From Flavobacteriales bacterium (GTDB taxonomy: Bacteria; Bacteroidota; Bacteroidia; Flavobacteriales; Flavobacteriaceae), in contig SGZC01000005.1 in NCBI GenBank assembly GCA_004213605.1, forward strand, positions 1 to 33,517: a stretch of 33,517 nt of DNA, given 5' to 3'. Below the pieces are notes generated by a model. The model was not told where the DNA came from. It searched no databases and saw nothing but the letters and a program-made list of their open reading frames with translations. Positions 10,017 to 20,280 of the stretch are shown in pieces (the first letter of the stretch is position 1; each line of letters starts with the position of its first letter). The translations under genes and the position numbers were made by a program.

Positions 10017-10835
10017 TTAATTTTTGGTATGAATATCCATTTGAGGGTATGGTATTTCGATTCCTGCCTTATCCAACTCAATTTTACTAGTTTCTAACAT
10101 TTCAAAATATACGGTCCAATAATCATCGGTATTGGCCCAAGATCGCATGTAGAAATTTACAGAACTATCTGCAAGTTCCCCTAATACAATTAGTGGTTCT
10201 GGATCACGTAATACTTTGGGATTTTCCATCATTATACGCATTAATAACTCTTTGGTCTGTTTAATGTCAGCTTCATAACTGACCCCTATTTTTAGGTCAA
10301 CCCTTCTTACTTTTTCAGTTGAAAAATTGGTGATATTTCCGTTTGATATAGCACCATTTGGAATAATAATTTCTTTATTATCTGTAGTGTTAAGTTTAGT
10401 TGTAAATATTTCAATTTCTTTAACAGTTCCTGATTCACCTTGTGCTTTAATATAATCGCCAATGCGGTAGGGTTTAAAAATCATTATTAGGATTCCTCCA
10501 GCAAAATTAGACAGTGACCCTTGTAAAGCTAAACCTATAGCTAAACCAGCCGCTGCTAAAATAGCGGCAAAAGTGGAGGTTTCTACTCCTAATTGACCAA
10601 GAATAAGAACTATTAAGACAACTTTTAGAATCCCAACGATTAAGCTTGTCAGAAATCTTTCTAAACTTTCATCATAATTTAGTTTATTCATTGCTTTAAG
10701 CAATATTTTTTTGATTTTTTTGATAATCCAAGATCCAATGATCCAAATTACCACAGCGCCAATCAATTTTAAACCATATTCGGTTCCATAATCAATCAAT
10801 AAATCTTTAATATTTTTTATATCAATATTCTTCAT
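10017..10835 (-). CDS. Small-conductance mechanosensitive ion channel family protein (MscS)
   Basis: AAILAAAGLAIGLALQGSLSNFAGGILIMIFKPYRIGDYI, IIIPNGAISNGNITNFS motifs. Confidence 0.95.
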   Translation of the reverse strand: MKNIDIKNIKDLLIDYGTEYGLKLIGAVVIWIIGSWIIKKIKKILLKAMNKLNYDESLERFLTSLIVGILKVVLIVLILGQLGVETSTFAAILAAAGLAIGLALQGSLSNFAGGILIMIFKPYRIGDYIKAQGESGTVKEIEIFTTKLNTTDNKEIIIPNGAISNGNITNFSTEKVRRVDLKIGVSYEADIKQTKELLMRIMMENPKVLRDPEPLIVLGELADSSVNFYMRSWANTDDYWTVYFEMLETSKIELDKAGIEIPYPQMDIHTKN

Positions 10836-10890
10836 AATTTTCTTAGTTGGTTATTATAAGTATGGTTTCAAAGAAACAAATTTTAACGAT

Positions 10891-11304
10891 TTAATCAAAA
10901 AATTTACTCTTTAATTCGTTGGATGGCACCATACAACTTTCCGTTTTTCCAAACCATTTATAACGATTTTTTGCTATTAAATCATAGATAAAGTTTCGAA
11001 TAAATGCCGGAATAACAATAAAAATATAAAAAATAAAATAAGGGGCTCTTAAATCTTTTGCAATTCGAAGCGCAGCAGAAGACCTAGTGAATACTTTATC
11101 GCCATCGACAAGAATAATAGAATCTATTTCTTTTGAATCTAATTCGTATTTGTTCTGAATTTTAATTCCATATTCTCCTTGTAAAGGAGCGAATTGAAAT
11201 ATGTTTTTTTTATCATTTTTAATAATGAATTTTATAGCATTATTACAAAGATTACAAATTCCATCAAAGAGTATAACTTTGGTATTTTCTTTTGAAGTCG
11301 ACAT
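10891..11304 (-). CDS. DCC family thiol-disulfide oxidoreductase (DUF393)
   Basis: ILFDGICNLCNNAIKFIIKNDK with the DxxCxxC motif. Confidence 0.92.
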   Translation of the reverse strand: MSTSKENTKVILFDGICNLCNNAIKFIIKNDKKNIFQFAPLQGEYGIKIQNKYELDSKEIDSIILVDGDKVFTRSSAALRIAKDLRAPYFIFYIFIVIPAFIRNFIYDLIAKNRYKWFGKTESCMVPSNELKSKFFD

Positions 11305-11307
11305 TGT

Positions 11308-13476
11308 TTAAATTTTTTCTAATTCCGAAACATTAACATTTGTTTTAAAAGATCCGTAATTTACAAATGCTTTCTTTTTTTCTAATTTATCGATAGTTCC
11401 TACTGCGTTTCCATCTATCATTTTCACTCTATCACCAACTTTTAGTGAAACGATCGGTTTAGTGGGTGCGATTTGTTTTTGAGCTGCCTTATCTTTCTTT
11501 TTTTTCTTTCTGATGATAGCTACTTTTTTTTCTACTTCTTGTTTGATATCGTGCTGTTGCTTTTTTTCTTGTTTTTTTACTTTTTTAATTTTTGGTTGTG
11601 GTTTTTTAAGTTTGCTATTCTCTACCATAATTATTTTGAAAAGATTATCCATTAATGGTTTTTTCTTTTTGTTGTTATGGTAGTTTTTAGCAAGTGTGCT
11701 TATTTTTTTTCCCAAACTAATAAGGCGCTGATTGGTGTCGTAAAGTTCTTGATAACTTTCTAATTTATCCTGAATTCGATTGTGCGTAGTTTCCAATTGT
11801 TGGTTATTTAATCTCGCTTTCTTTTCTTCATTTTTTAGGGATTCAGAAGTTTTTCTGAGTTGTATTCTCTCTTTTTGAAGATTGGCAATACTTTTATCAA
11901 ACCTTATTTTGCCTTTTTCAATTTTCTTTTTTGCTTTGTTAATGATACTGTAAGGAATCCCATTTTTCTGAGCAACTTCAAAGGTAAAAGAACTTCCTGC
12001 TTCACCCAAGTTTAATTGATACATGGGCAATAAGGTACTGCTATTGAATTGCATATTAGCATTGGTAGCATGTGGGAGTTCACTCGCCAATAATTTTAAA
12101 TTTGCATAATGTGTCGTAATTACACCAAATGCTTTTCGTTCATAAAATACTTCTAAAAATATTTCCGCTAAAGCACCACCTAACTCGGGATCACTACCAG
12201 TCCCAAATTCATCAATTAAAAACAAAGAGTTTTCTTTACATTTTTTTAAAAATTGATTCATTTTTTTTAGCCGATAACTATAGGTGCTTAATTGGTTTTC
12301 AATGGATTGATTGTCTCCAATATCAGTTAATATTTTTTCGAAAAAACAAAATTCACTTAGGGGATCCAATGGAACTAAAATTCCACTTTGAAGCATTAAT
12401 TGTAATAATCCAACGGTTTTTAGCGTAATACTCTTACCTCCAGCATTGGGTCCAGAAATAACAATAATTCTATTGTCTTCATGAAGCGAAATAGTTTGAG
12501 GGAATGTTTTCTCTTTTCTTTTTTTATTGGTCAATAAAAGTAAAGGATGATAGGCATCTTTTAGTATTAACTTTCTTTTTTCAGATAGTATCGGCATAAC
12601 ACCATCAATTAGTAAGGCAAACTTTGCTTTTGCATACAATACATCCATTGAAATCAAATATTCTTGATATTTTTTCAATATGGATGCACTGGGTCGAAAG
12701 TATTCAGTTAACTCCTTTAATATTTTTTTTATTTCTTCTTGCTCCTCGTAGAGAAGATTGCTTAATTCGTTTGCATATTCAAGAGTTTTTTGAGGCTCCA
12801 TATAAACAATACTACCCGTCTTGGAGGTCCCTAACACCGTGCCATTTATTTTTTTACGGTACATGGCTTTAACCGCTAAAACGCGACGATTATCCACAAT
12901 GGTTTCTCTAATTTCATCTAAATACTCTAGTTGATTGTATTGAGATAATGATTTATTAAAAGAAGAGTTGATTTTGCTTTTTAATAACTTTAAACGTTTT
13001 CTAATTATGGAAAGCTCCTGAGAAGCATCGTCTCTCATAAAACCATACTTGTCAATAACTTTTTTTATTTCCGATGAGAAAGAAGCGAAGTAGGTAATTC
13101 TTTGTGAAAAAGTGTTTAAATGAATATAAAATGTTTCATACTTTTTAAAAAAAGAAATTAAAATACGAGTGGTTTCTGTAATGGATAAAATTTTTCTAAA
13201 CCCTGAAATTTCTAGAGTGCTATTATCAATATTTAATAAAAATAATTCTCGTTCTATGGCTTCAAAACCGTGATTAGGAATAGCGTTTTCACCATTTAGT
13301 GAGACTGAAAACTCCTTCACTCTTTCTAGTTCAGGTTGGATGGCTACTAACTTTTTAAAAGGTAATATTGTTAAAACGGACTTTCGTCCCAGTTCCGTAA
13401 CAGAAAATGATGCGATTTCTTCTAGAACTTCTGGAAATTCTAAACTTTCTAATGTTTTATGATCAATAGTTATCAT
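11308..13476 (-). CDS. MutS2-like DNA mismatch repair ATPase lacking a recognisable C-terminal Smr domain
   Basis: VISGPNAGGKSITLKTVGLLQLMLQSG (Walker A), SLFLIDEFGTGSDPELGGALAE (Walker B), Lys-rich linker, C-terminal KOW-like VGDRVKMIDGNAVGTI; no Smr signature. Confidence 0.88.
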   Translation of the reverse strand: MITIDHKTLESLEFPEVLEEIASFSVTELGRKSVLTILPFKKLVAIQPELERVKEFSVSLNGENAIPNHGFEAIERELFLLNIDNSTLEISGFRKILSITETTRILISFFKKYETFYIHLNTFSQRITYFASFSSEIKKVIDKYGFMRDDASQELSIIRKRLKLLKSKINSSFNKSLSQYNQLEYLDEIRETIVDNRRVLAVKAMYRKKINGTVLGTSKTGSIVYMEPQKTLEYANELSNLLYEEQEEIKKILKELTEYFRPSASILKKYQEYLISMDVLYAKAKFALLIDGVMPILSEKRKLILKDAYHPLLLLTNKKRKEKTFPQTISLHEDNRIIVISGPNAGGKSITLKTVGLLQLMLQSGILVPLDPLSEFCFFEKILTDIGDNQSIENQLSTYSYRLKKMNQFLKKCKENSLFLIDEFGTGSDPELGGALAEIFLEVFYERKAFGVITTHYANLKLLASELPHATNANMQFNSSTLLPMYQLNLGEAGSSFTFEVAQKNGIPYSIINKAKKKIEKGKIRFDKSIANLQKERIQLRKTSESLKNEEKKARLNNQQLETTHNRIQDKLESYQELYDTNQRLISLGKKISTLAKNYHNNKKKKPLMDNLFKIIMVENSKLKKPQPKIKKVKKQEKKQQHDIKQEVEKKVAIIRKKKKKDKAAQKQIAPTKPIVSLKVGDRVKMIDGNAVGTIDKLEKKKAFVNYGSFKTNVNVSELEKI

Positions 13477-13490
13477 TTATTCAATTTGAA

Positions 13491-15062
13491 TTATAAATAC
13501 ACTGAAATAGTTAAAAAAACCATTGTTAGGACTAATAATATTAGCACCAAGGGACTTATAAAACGGAGCCATTTGTCATAACCCACTTTCACAATTGCTA
13601 AGGATGCAAGTATAAGTCCGGTAGGATTAATAAATGCAAAAAGTCCCATACCATATTGATATGCATTAACGATATATTCTCTTGCAACTCCTAATCCGTC
13701 ACCTAAGGGAGACATTATAGGCATTGTTAAAACCGCCATACCAGATGAAGAAGGGATAAAAAACGATAAGCCTCCATAGGTATACAGCATGGTATTAATG
13801 AAAAAACCTTTGTTCATTCCATGGGTTAGGTTACTAGAATAGTAGAGTATAGTATCACTAATTAAACCATCTTCCATTAAAATAGTGATTCCCCTTGCTA
13901 TTCCAATAATAAAGGCTACACCAAGTAACTCGGTAGCTCCCTTAACAAAGGTGTCAACAAAAATACGTTCTTTAATCCTAGCGATAAAGCCTATGATGAT
14001 CGCGCCAACAAAAAATACGGAAGTCATTTCTAAAAACCACCAATCTAGTTTCGATACACCATAAATCATGACAACGAAACATAAAACGAATACAATTAGT
14101 ATTATGCGTAATCTAATATTAAGATTGGATGCATTATTCGACGTTATCATATTGCCAAATAGATTTTCGATTTCCTCTTTTTGATGGTATATTATAGATT
14201 TGGTAGGATCTTTTTTAACCTTTTGTGCATACCATATAATATATAGAATGCAAATTAATAGTCCTAAACCAAGCATTATAAAACGCCCGTTTATTCCTGC
14301 GGTCCAATTAATTCCTGCGGCATCTGATGCGATAATAGTGCTAAAAGGATTCACTGTGGATGCCATGGTCCCCATAGCAGATCCAATATAAATAGATGCA
14401 AGTGGCACAATAGCGTCGTATTTAGCTGCTAAAAAAACGGGAATCAATATGGGGTAAAACGCAATAGTCTCTTCAGCCAATCCAAAGGTAGTACCTCCAA
14501 TAGCTATAAGTGTAGTAACTAAAATGATTAATACATATTCTTTTCCTTTTAAAGTTCTAGCTAACCACGAAATACCAGCTTCAAAAGCTCCAGTAGCATT
14601 GACAATACCTATTAGGCCTCCAATAATAAGAACCAATAAAATAATATCGGAAACACCCATGATTCCTTTTAAAGGAGATTTTATAAAATCAATGATTCCC
14701 TGAGGGCTTGATTCTAACTTATGATAAGTTCCAGGAATGCTAATTGGCTTCCAAATATCACCGTTGGTAAATTTTTCTATGGGTATTTCAATATTTAGTG
14801 AGTCCAACGTTTTTTGATTGGCATTTAATATTTTTACTTTATTTAAATGAGTACTGCTAAAAGTTTTAGTTTCTTTATTATATGATAGTCGGTCGTATTG
14901 ACCCGCAGGGACCAACCAGGTAAGAATTGCCACCAAACCGGCAATAATTAATAATATACTGTGAGCAGTAGGAAACGATATTTTTTTATTAAATGCCACT
15001 CTTATTTTTTTTATTAAAATATTATGATTTTTTATCTTTTTCTTATTAGTAATTTTGTTCAA
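13491..15062 (-). CDS. YfcC/DcuC-type C4-dicarboxylate or amino acid permease
   Basis: FPTAHSILLIIAGLVAILTWLVPAGQYDR, GGTTFGLAEETIAFYPILIPVFLAAKYD, FFIPSSSGMAVLTMPIMSPLGD. Confidence 0.9.
   Translation of the reverse strand: MNKITNKKKIKNHNILIKKIRVAFNKKISFPTAHSILLIIAGLVAILTWLVPAGQYDRLSYNKETKTFSSTHLNKVKILNANQKTLDSLNIEIPIEKFTNGDIWKPISIPGTYHKLESSPQGIIDFIKSPLKGIMGVSDIILLVLIIGGLIGIVNATGAFEAGISWLARTLKGKEYVLIILVTTLIAIGGTTFGLAEETIAFYPILIPVFLAAKYDAIVPLASIYIGSAMGTMASTVNPFSTIIASDAAGINWTAGINGRFIMLGLGLLICILYIIWYAQKVKKDPTKSIIYHQKEEIENLFGNMITSNNASNLNIRLRIILIVFVLCFVVMIYGVSKLDWWFLEMTSVFFVGAIIIGFIARIKERIFVDTFVKGATELLGVAFIIGIARGITILMEDGLISDTILYYSSNLTHGMNKGFFINTMLYTYGGLSFFIPSSSGMAVLTMPIMSPLGDGLGVAREYIVNAYQYGMGLFAFINPTGLILASLAIVKVGYDKWLRFISPLVLILLVLTMVFLTISVYL
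15050..15057 (+). promoter_or_regulatory. Candidate -7 element (TAATTTTG) upstream of ung
   Basis: Matches TAnnTTTG 16 nt before the ATG; no clear -33 TTG. Confidence 0.35.
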
Positions 15063-15073
15063 AAGTACTAATA

Positions 15074-15739
15074 ATGAATGTAACTATAGAAACAAGTTGG
15101 CGAGAACAATTGAAACAAGAGTTTTCGGAAGACTATTTCCAAAACTTGACTCAATTTGTCAAAAATGAATATCGTTCTCACACATGTTTTCCTCCAGGAA
15201 AATTAATATTTTCTGCTTTTAATTACACTCCTTTTGATAAAGTAAAAGTGGTGATTATAGGACAAGACCCCTACCATGGCATGGGACAGGCCAACGGGCT
15301 TTGTTTTTCTGTTAATAATGGAATTTCACACCCTCCATCACTAAAAAACATATTTAAAGAAATTGAAACAGATTTATTAATTCGATATCCAACAAATGGA
15401 AATTTGCAACGATGGGCAACTCAAGGTGTTTTATTATTAAATACTATTTTAACTGTTCGATCGAGAGAGGCAGGTAGTCATCAAAATAAAGGATGGGAAA
15501 AATTTACAGATGCTGTTATTTCCAATTTATCTGCAAAAAATGAAAATTTAGTGTTTTTGTTGTGGGGTGGCTACGCTAAAAAGAAAGGAATTAAAATTGA
15601 TACAAAAAAACATTTGGTTTTAAAGAGTGGACATCCGTCTCCACTTAGTGCAAATAGAGGCTATTGGTTTGGAAATAAATGCTTTAGTAAAACTAATTCA
15701 TATCTAAAAAAAGTAGGTAAACAAGAAATTAGTTGGTAA
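15074..15739 (+). CDS. ung: Uracil-DNA glycosylase
   Basis: VVIIGQDPYHGMGQANGLCFSV, LLNTILTVRSREAGSHQNKGWEKFTD, LKSGHPSPLSANRGYWFGNKCFSKTN. Confidence 0.97.
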   Translation: MNVTIETSWREQLKQEFSEDYFQNLTQFVKNEYRSHTCFPPGKLIFSAFNYTPFDKVKVVIIGQDPYHGMGQANGLCFSVNNGISHPPSLKNIFKEIETDLLIRYPTNGNLQRWATQGVLLLNTILTVRSREAGSHQNKGWEKFTDAVISNLSAKNENLVFLLWGGYAKKKGIKIDTKKHLVLKSGHPSPLSANRGYWFGNKCFSKTNSYLKKVGKQEISW

Positions 15740-15748
15740 TGGTTTTTT

Positions 15749-15853
15749 CTACTCGTCTTCTGGCATATGAGATTCAGGGTCGTTACAGCTGTAGTGTAAT
15801 AATAAATAATTAGCTACTAATAAAGCCCCAATAATAATTAAAGTAATTTTCAT
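15749..15853 (-). CDS. Putative 34-aa single-TM small protein (MKITLIIIGALLVANYLLLHYSCNDPESHMPEDE)
   Basis: ATG-TAG frame read from the minus strand; hydrophobic N-terminal helix, acidic tail; fills the gap between ung and the phosphorylase; below the ORF-track cutoff. Confidence 0.55.
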   Translation of the reverse strand: MKITLIIIGALLVANYLLLHYSCNDPESHMPEDE

Positions 15854-15989
15854 AATTTGATAGTTAACACTTTGTAGATGTTATTTTACAAAAATGGTTG
15901 CGTTTTTTTTTAAATAATTTCAAGAAACTGTATATCAAAAACTTACAGCTGATTGATTTTATTTGTTATTGTAGTACGTATTGTTTTGT

Positions 15990-16892
15990 TTATTCAACAA
16001 GCTTATCCAAAGTATATAAAATTAAACTTTCAACTGTTTTAGTTGGATTTTGGCTAAAAGTCCCATTTGCTCTGTTGGCAATAATTGCGTTTAAGGATAA
16101 AGCGTTGTGTCCTAATAATTTTGACAAACCATAGATGGTAGCTGTTTCCATTTCTAGATTAGAAATACGGTGTTCATTATATATAAAATTATTCATTTTA
16201 TTATTTAACTCAGAATCTTGAATCGCCAAACGTAACACTCTACCTTGAGGTCCATAAAAACCACCGGTAGTTCCAGTAATACCTTTATAGGTTAATGCAC
16301 TTTCAAAAACACGCTCTAATTTTTTACTATTATTAATGACGATAGGTTTAGCTTTGTTTGAACTCCATTGGGTATGTTTGATAAATGCATGTTCTATATC
16401 TGGATTACCGAGACTACCCAATTGATAAAAATGAAGCATTCCATTTAAATCTAGACCGTGTGTTCCTATAAGAAAAGAATCTACAGGTATATCACTTTGC
16501 AAAGAGCCTGATGTGCCAATCCGAATAATATCTAAAGATTTTAGTGTGTCTTTAATGGTTCTAGTCTTAAAATCTATATTCACTAAAGCATCCAATTCAT
16601 TTATTACAATATCAATATTGTCGGGTCCAATCCCAGTAGAAAGCACTGAGATTCGCTTTCCCTTGTAGGTGCCAGTTTGAGTTATAAATTCGCGTTTTTG
16701 TGTAGAAAATTCAATCGTATCAAAATGCTTTGTTATCTTTTCGACTCTATCTTGATCGCCTACAAATAACAACGTATCTGAAATATTTTCAGGCTTTAAG
16801 TTAAGATGATAAATACTTCCATCTGGATTTAAAATTAATTCTGATTCATTTATTCTCATACCATTATGATGGGTTATTTTTTTAACCTCCAA
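15990..16892 (-). CDS. Nucleoside phosphorylase (uridine phosphorylase-like)
   Basis: TLLFVGDQDRVEKIT, ISVLSTGIGPDNIDIVINEL, IIRIGTSGSLQ, NLEMETATIYGLSKLLGH motifs. Confidence 0.9.
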   Translation of the reverse strand: MEVKKITHHNGMRINESELILNPDGSIYHLNLKPENISDTLLFVGDQDRVEKITKHFDTIEFSTQKREFITQTGTYKGKRISVLSTGIGPDNIDIVINELDALVNIDFKTRTIKDTLKSLDIIRIGTSGSLQSDIPVDSFLIGTHGLDLNGMLHFYQLGSLGNPDIEHAFIKHTQWSSNKAKPIVINNSKKLERVFESALTYKGITGTTGGFYGPQGRVLRLAIQDSELNNKMNNFIYNEHRISNLEMETATIYGLSKLLGHNALSLNAIIANRANGTFSQNPTKTVESLILYTLDKLVE

Positions 16893-17208
16893 CTCTTTTT
16901 ACTTGAAATCCCTTATCTTTTAGATAGGTCATAATATTGTCACGATAATCTCCCTGAATCATAATTTGATCGTTTTTAAAACTACCACCAACACCCAACC
17001 ATTTTTTAATTTCTTTACTTAATACTTTAAAGTCAGAATTAGCTCCCGTATAACCTTCTATAATAGTAACAGGCTTGCCTTTACGTTTTTCATATTTACA
17101 GATAAGGGGTTCTTTTTGTAACCAAATAGAAGGGCTCTCTTCAATTTCTAACTCTTGAGTTGGCTGATGTTCCGGAAATAAGTTTTTTAATTGATCCTTT
17201 AAATCCAT
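16882..17208 (-). CDS. Translation initiation factor SUI1/YciH family protein
   Basis: KRKGKPVTIIEGYTGANSDFKVLSKEIKKWLGVGGSFKNDQIMIQGDYRDNIMTYLKDKGFQVKRVGG. Confidence 0.92.
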   Translation of the reverse strand: MDLKDQLKNLFPEHQPTQELEIEESPSIWLQKEPLICKYEKRKGKPVTIIEGYTGANSDFKVLSKEIKKWLGVGGSFKNDQIMIQGDYRDNIMTYLKDKGFQVKRVGG

Positions 17209-18152
17209 TACTTCAAACCAATTTCTCTTAAACGCTGATTTAAAAAATCACCCGCTGTAATATCGTTAAAAGCCTTTGGATGATCTTGATCAATACATTC
17301 CTCAAGACAATTTAAACTCATATCGCTTCTTGGGTGTAAGAAAAAAGGAATAGAATACCGTGGTTTATCCCATTCTGATCTTGGAGGGTTTACAACTCGA
17401 TGAATGGTAGATCTTAATTTATTATTGGTATGCCTTTCAAGCATATCGCCAACATTGATTACTAAATTTCCTTCTTCTGGTTTAGCTTCTATCCACTGAC
17501 CATCTTTTCGGAGTACCTGTAAACCACCAGCGGAAGCTCCCATCAGTAAAGTAATTAAATTGATATCGCCGTGAGCACCTGCTCTAATAGCACCTTTTGG
17601 TTCGGTTTTGATAGGAGGGTAGTGGATAGGACGTAAAATACTGTTTCCGTTAGCAACCCATTTATCATAGTACAATTCATCCATTCCAATATATAATGAT
17701 AATGCTCTTAAAACGTATACTCCAGTCTTTTCAAGTAATTGATAAGCTTTTAAACCAACATCATTAAAAGAGGGTAATTCATTCACTAAAATATTTTCTG
17801 GATAGACTTCTTCAAGATTTGCATCTTCGGATACTTCCTGACCAAAATGCCAAAATTCCTTTAAATCTCCTTCTTTTTTTCCTTTTGCATGTTCTTTTCC
17901 AAATGAAACATAGCCTCGTTGACCACCCAATCCGCTAATTTCATATTTTTCTTTAGTTTCAGTGGGCAATGCAAAAAAACTTTTTACCTCGTCATACAAT
18001 TGATTCATTAATTTGTCGCTTAAAAAATGATTTTTAACAGAAGCAAAACCTATTTCCGAATAAGCAGTACCTATTTCATGAACAAACTTTTGTTTTCTTA
18101 CTGGATCTTCCGATAAGAAATCAGCTAAATCCACACTTGGTATATTTGTCAT
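17208..18152 (-). CDS. Isopenicillin N synthase-like 2-oxoglutarate/Fe(II) oxygenase
   Basis: RAGAHGDINLITLL (HxD), LVINVGDMLERHTNNKLRSTIHRVVNPP, RYSIPFFLHP; start set at MTNIPSVDLADFL (18152), not the ORF-track 18191. Confidence 0.93.
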   Translation of the reverse strand: MTNIPSVDLADFLSEDPVRKQKFVHEIGTAYSEIGFASVKNHFLSDKLMNQLYDEVKSFFALPTETKEKYEISGLGGQRGYVSFGKEHAKGKKEGDLKEFWHFGQEVSEDANLEEVYPENILVNELPSFNDVGLKAYQLLEKTGVYVLRALSLYIGMDELYYDKWVANGNSILRPIHYPPIKTEPKGAIRAGAHGDINLITLLMGASAGGLQVLRKDGQWIEAKPEEGNLVINVGDMLERHTNNKLRSTIHRVVNPPRSEWDKPRYSIPFFLHPRSDMSLNCLEECIDQDHPKAFNDITAGDFLNQRLREIGLK

Positions 18153-18171
18153 TTGTAAATATTTTGAATTA

Positions 18172-18179
18172 CAAATATA
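18172..18179 (-). promoter_or_regulatory. Candidate -7 element (TATATTTG on the minus strand) for the 2OG-Fe oxygenase operon
   Basis: CAAATATA on the plus strand, about 20 nt upstream of the 18152 start. Confidence 0.45.
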
Positions 18180-18226
18180 CCAATTTAGCATTAGAATTTA
18201 ATTGATAAAAAATGAAAAGAAATAGC

Positions 18227-18255
18227 TTGATACATTGGGTTTTTTTCTACTTTTG
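18227..18255 (+). promoter_or_regulatory. Bacteroidota-type promoter (TTG, 18-nt spacer, TACTTTTG) for the BCKDH E1 gene
   Basis: TTG 18227-18229, TACTTTTG 18248-18255, ATG 18274. Confidence 0.65.
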
Positions 18256-18273
18256 ATTTGTAAATACTAAAAA

Positions 18274-20280
18274 ATGAATTCTGAAAAAGTACCAACGATT
18301 CACTTTAATTACAATCGTAGTAATTTAGACGACAATACCTTGTTATATCTTTATAAATCGATGTTAAAACCTCGTTTGATTGAGGAAAAAATGCTGATTT
18401 TACTTCGTCAAGGTAAAATATCAAAGTGGTTCAGTGGAATTGGGCAAGAAGCCATATCTGTTGGTTTAACAGCTGTTTTAGACCAAGACGAGTACATTAT
18501 GCCCATGCATCGAAACTTAGGCGTGTTTACAGGAAGGAATATTCCTCTCGAACGCCTTTTTTCTCAATGGCAGGGGAAAGCCAATGGTTTTACAAAAGGT
18601 AGAGATCGAAGTTTTCATTTTGGCACGCAGGAATACCACATCGTTGGAATGATATCGCATTTGGGTCCACAATTCGGTATTGCAGACGGGATAGCACTTG
18701 CAAACAAGCTAAAAAACAATAATAAAATTTGTGCAGTCTTTACCGGTGATGGAGGAACAAGTGAAGGTGATATACATGAAGCTTTAAATATTGCATCCGT
18801 TTGGCAGTTACCTGTCCTTTTCTGTATTGAAAATAACGGCTATGGTTTGTCTACTCCTACTTCAGAACAATTTAATTGTAAAAACTTGTCGGATCGTGCT
18901 CATGGCTACGGTATGGAGTCACACATTATCGATGGAAACAATATTTTAGAGGTTTACACAAAGTTAAAAGCAATCGCAGCTGATATTCGAGAGAACCCAA
19001 GACCTATAATGTTAGAATTTAAAACTTTTAGGGTACGAGGTCACGAAGAAGCTAGTGGGACTAAGTATGTGCCAAATGAATTGTTACAATCTTGGGACTT
19101 AAAAGATCCCTTATTAAATTATGAAGCTTTTCTTAAAACTCAAGGTGTTTTAACAGAAGAAATTGAGGCTGCTAGCAAAGCTTCTATTGTGAAAGAAATT
19201 CAAGACGGATTGGACATTGCTTTTGCTGAGCCTGCCATAAAGTCGACTACAACAAATGAGTTAAAAGATGTTTTTCATAAGCATGATTATAAAGAAGTTA
19301 AGGAAAATAAAGAACGAGTTAATTTACGTTTAGTGGATGCAATTTCTGAAGGTTTAAAACAATCCATGCAACGGCATGATAATTTAGTTTTAATGGGTCA
19401 GGACATCGCTGAATACGGAGGTGTTTTTAAAATTACTGACGGATTTTTAGAAGTATTTGGAAACGATAGAGTCCGAAATACACCTATTTGTGAATCTGCT
19501 GTTGTTTCTGCAGCTATGGGACTTTCTATCAATGGTTATAAAGCTATGATGGAAATGCAATTTTCAGATTTTGTAACCTCAGGATTTAATCCAATAGTCA
19601 ATTTATTGGCTAAATCTAATTATCGCTGGAGTCAAAAAGCGGATGTGGTGATTCGTATGCCTTGTGGTGCAGGTGTAGGAGCGGGGCCATTTCACAGCCA
19701 GACCAATGAAGCATGGTTTACCCACACACCTGGATTAAAAGTAGTTTATCCAGCCTTTCCTTATGACGCGAAAGGATTATTAACAACCGCTATTGAAGAT
19801 CCAAATCCGATATTATTCTTTGAACATAAAGCCTTGTATAGAAGTATACGACAAGAAGTTCCAACCGATTATTATACCCTACCTTTAGGCAAAGCCTCAC
19901 TTCTAAAGGAAGGTGCTAATATTACAATTATCACCTATGGTGCTGGTGTTCATTGGGCTCTGGAAACTTTAGAAGAACTTTCAGATATTTCAGCAGATTT
20001 ATTAGATTTAAGAACCTTGGCTCCTCTAGATACCGAAGCTATTTATAGTTCTGTAAATAAAACGGGTAAAGTGATTATTCTTCAAGAAGATTCTATGTTT
20101 GGTGGTATCGCCTCAGATATTTCCGCAATGATTATGGAAAATTGTTTTGAAAAATTAGATGCTCCTATTAAACGAGTGGCGAGTTTAGAAACCCCCATTC
20201 CATTTGCTACAAATTTAGAAGCTGATTATTTACCAAAAAGCAAATTTAAAAACGATTTGTTAGATTTATTAGCCTATTAG
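18274..20280 (+). CDS. Fused alpha/beta subunit E1 component of a branched-chain 2-oxoacid dehydrogenase
   Basis: N-terminal E1alpha ([38 protein letters not shown]) followed by E1beta ([19 protein letters not shown]...[13 protein letters not shown]) in one 668-aa ORF. Confidence 0.95.
   Translation: MNSEKVPTIHFNYNRSNLDDNTLLYLYKSMLKPRLIEEKMLILLRQGKISKWFSGIGQEAISVGLTAVLDQDEYIMPMHRNLGVFTGRNIPLERLFSQWQGKANGFTKGRDRSFHFGTQEYHIVGMISHLGPQFGIADGIALANKLKNNNKICAVFTGDGGTSEGDIHEALNIASVWQLPVLFCIENNGYGLSTPTSEQFNCKNLSDRAHGYGMESHIIDGNNILEVYTKLKAIAADIRENPRPIMLEFKTFRVRGHEEASGTKYVPNELLQSWDLKDPLLNYEAFLKTQGVLTEEIEAASKASIVKEIQDGLDIAFAEPAIKSTTTNELKDVFHKHDYKEVKENKERVNLRLVDAISEGLKQSMQRHDNLVLMGQDIAEYGGVFKITDGFLEVFGNDRVRNTPICESAVVSAAMGLSINGYKAMMEMQFSDFVTSGFNPIVNLLAKSNYRWSQKADVVIRMPCGAGVGAGPFHSQTNEAWFTHTPGLKVVYPAFPYDAKGLLTTAIEDPNPILFFEHKALYRSIRQEVPTDYYTLPLGKASLLKEGANITIITYGAGVHWALETLEELSDISADLLDLRTLAPLDTEAIYSSVNKTGKVIILQEDSMFGGIASDISAMIMENCFEKLDAPIKRVASLETPIPFATNLEADYLPKSKFKNDLLDLLAY

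Noticed and set aside
11473-11655. 60-aa plus ORF rich in F/L over the MutS2 C-terminus
   Set aside because: Antisense image of the lysine-rich linker (AAA codons read as TTT).
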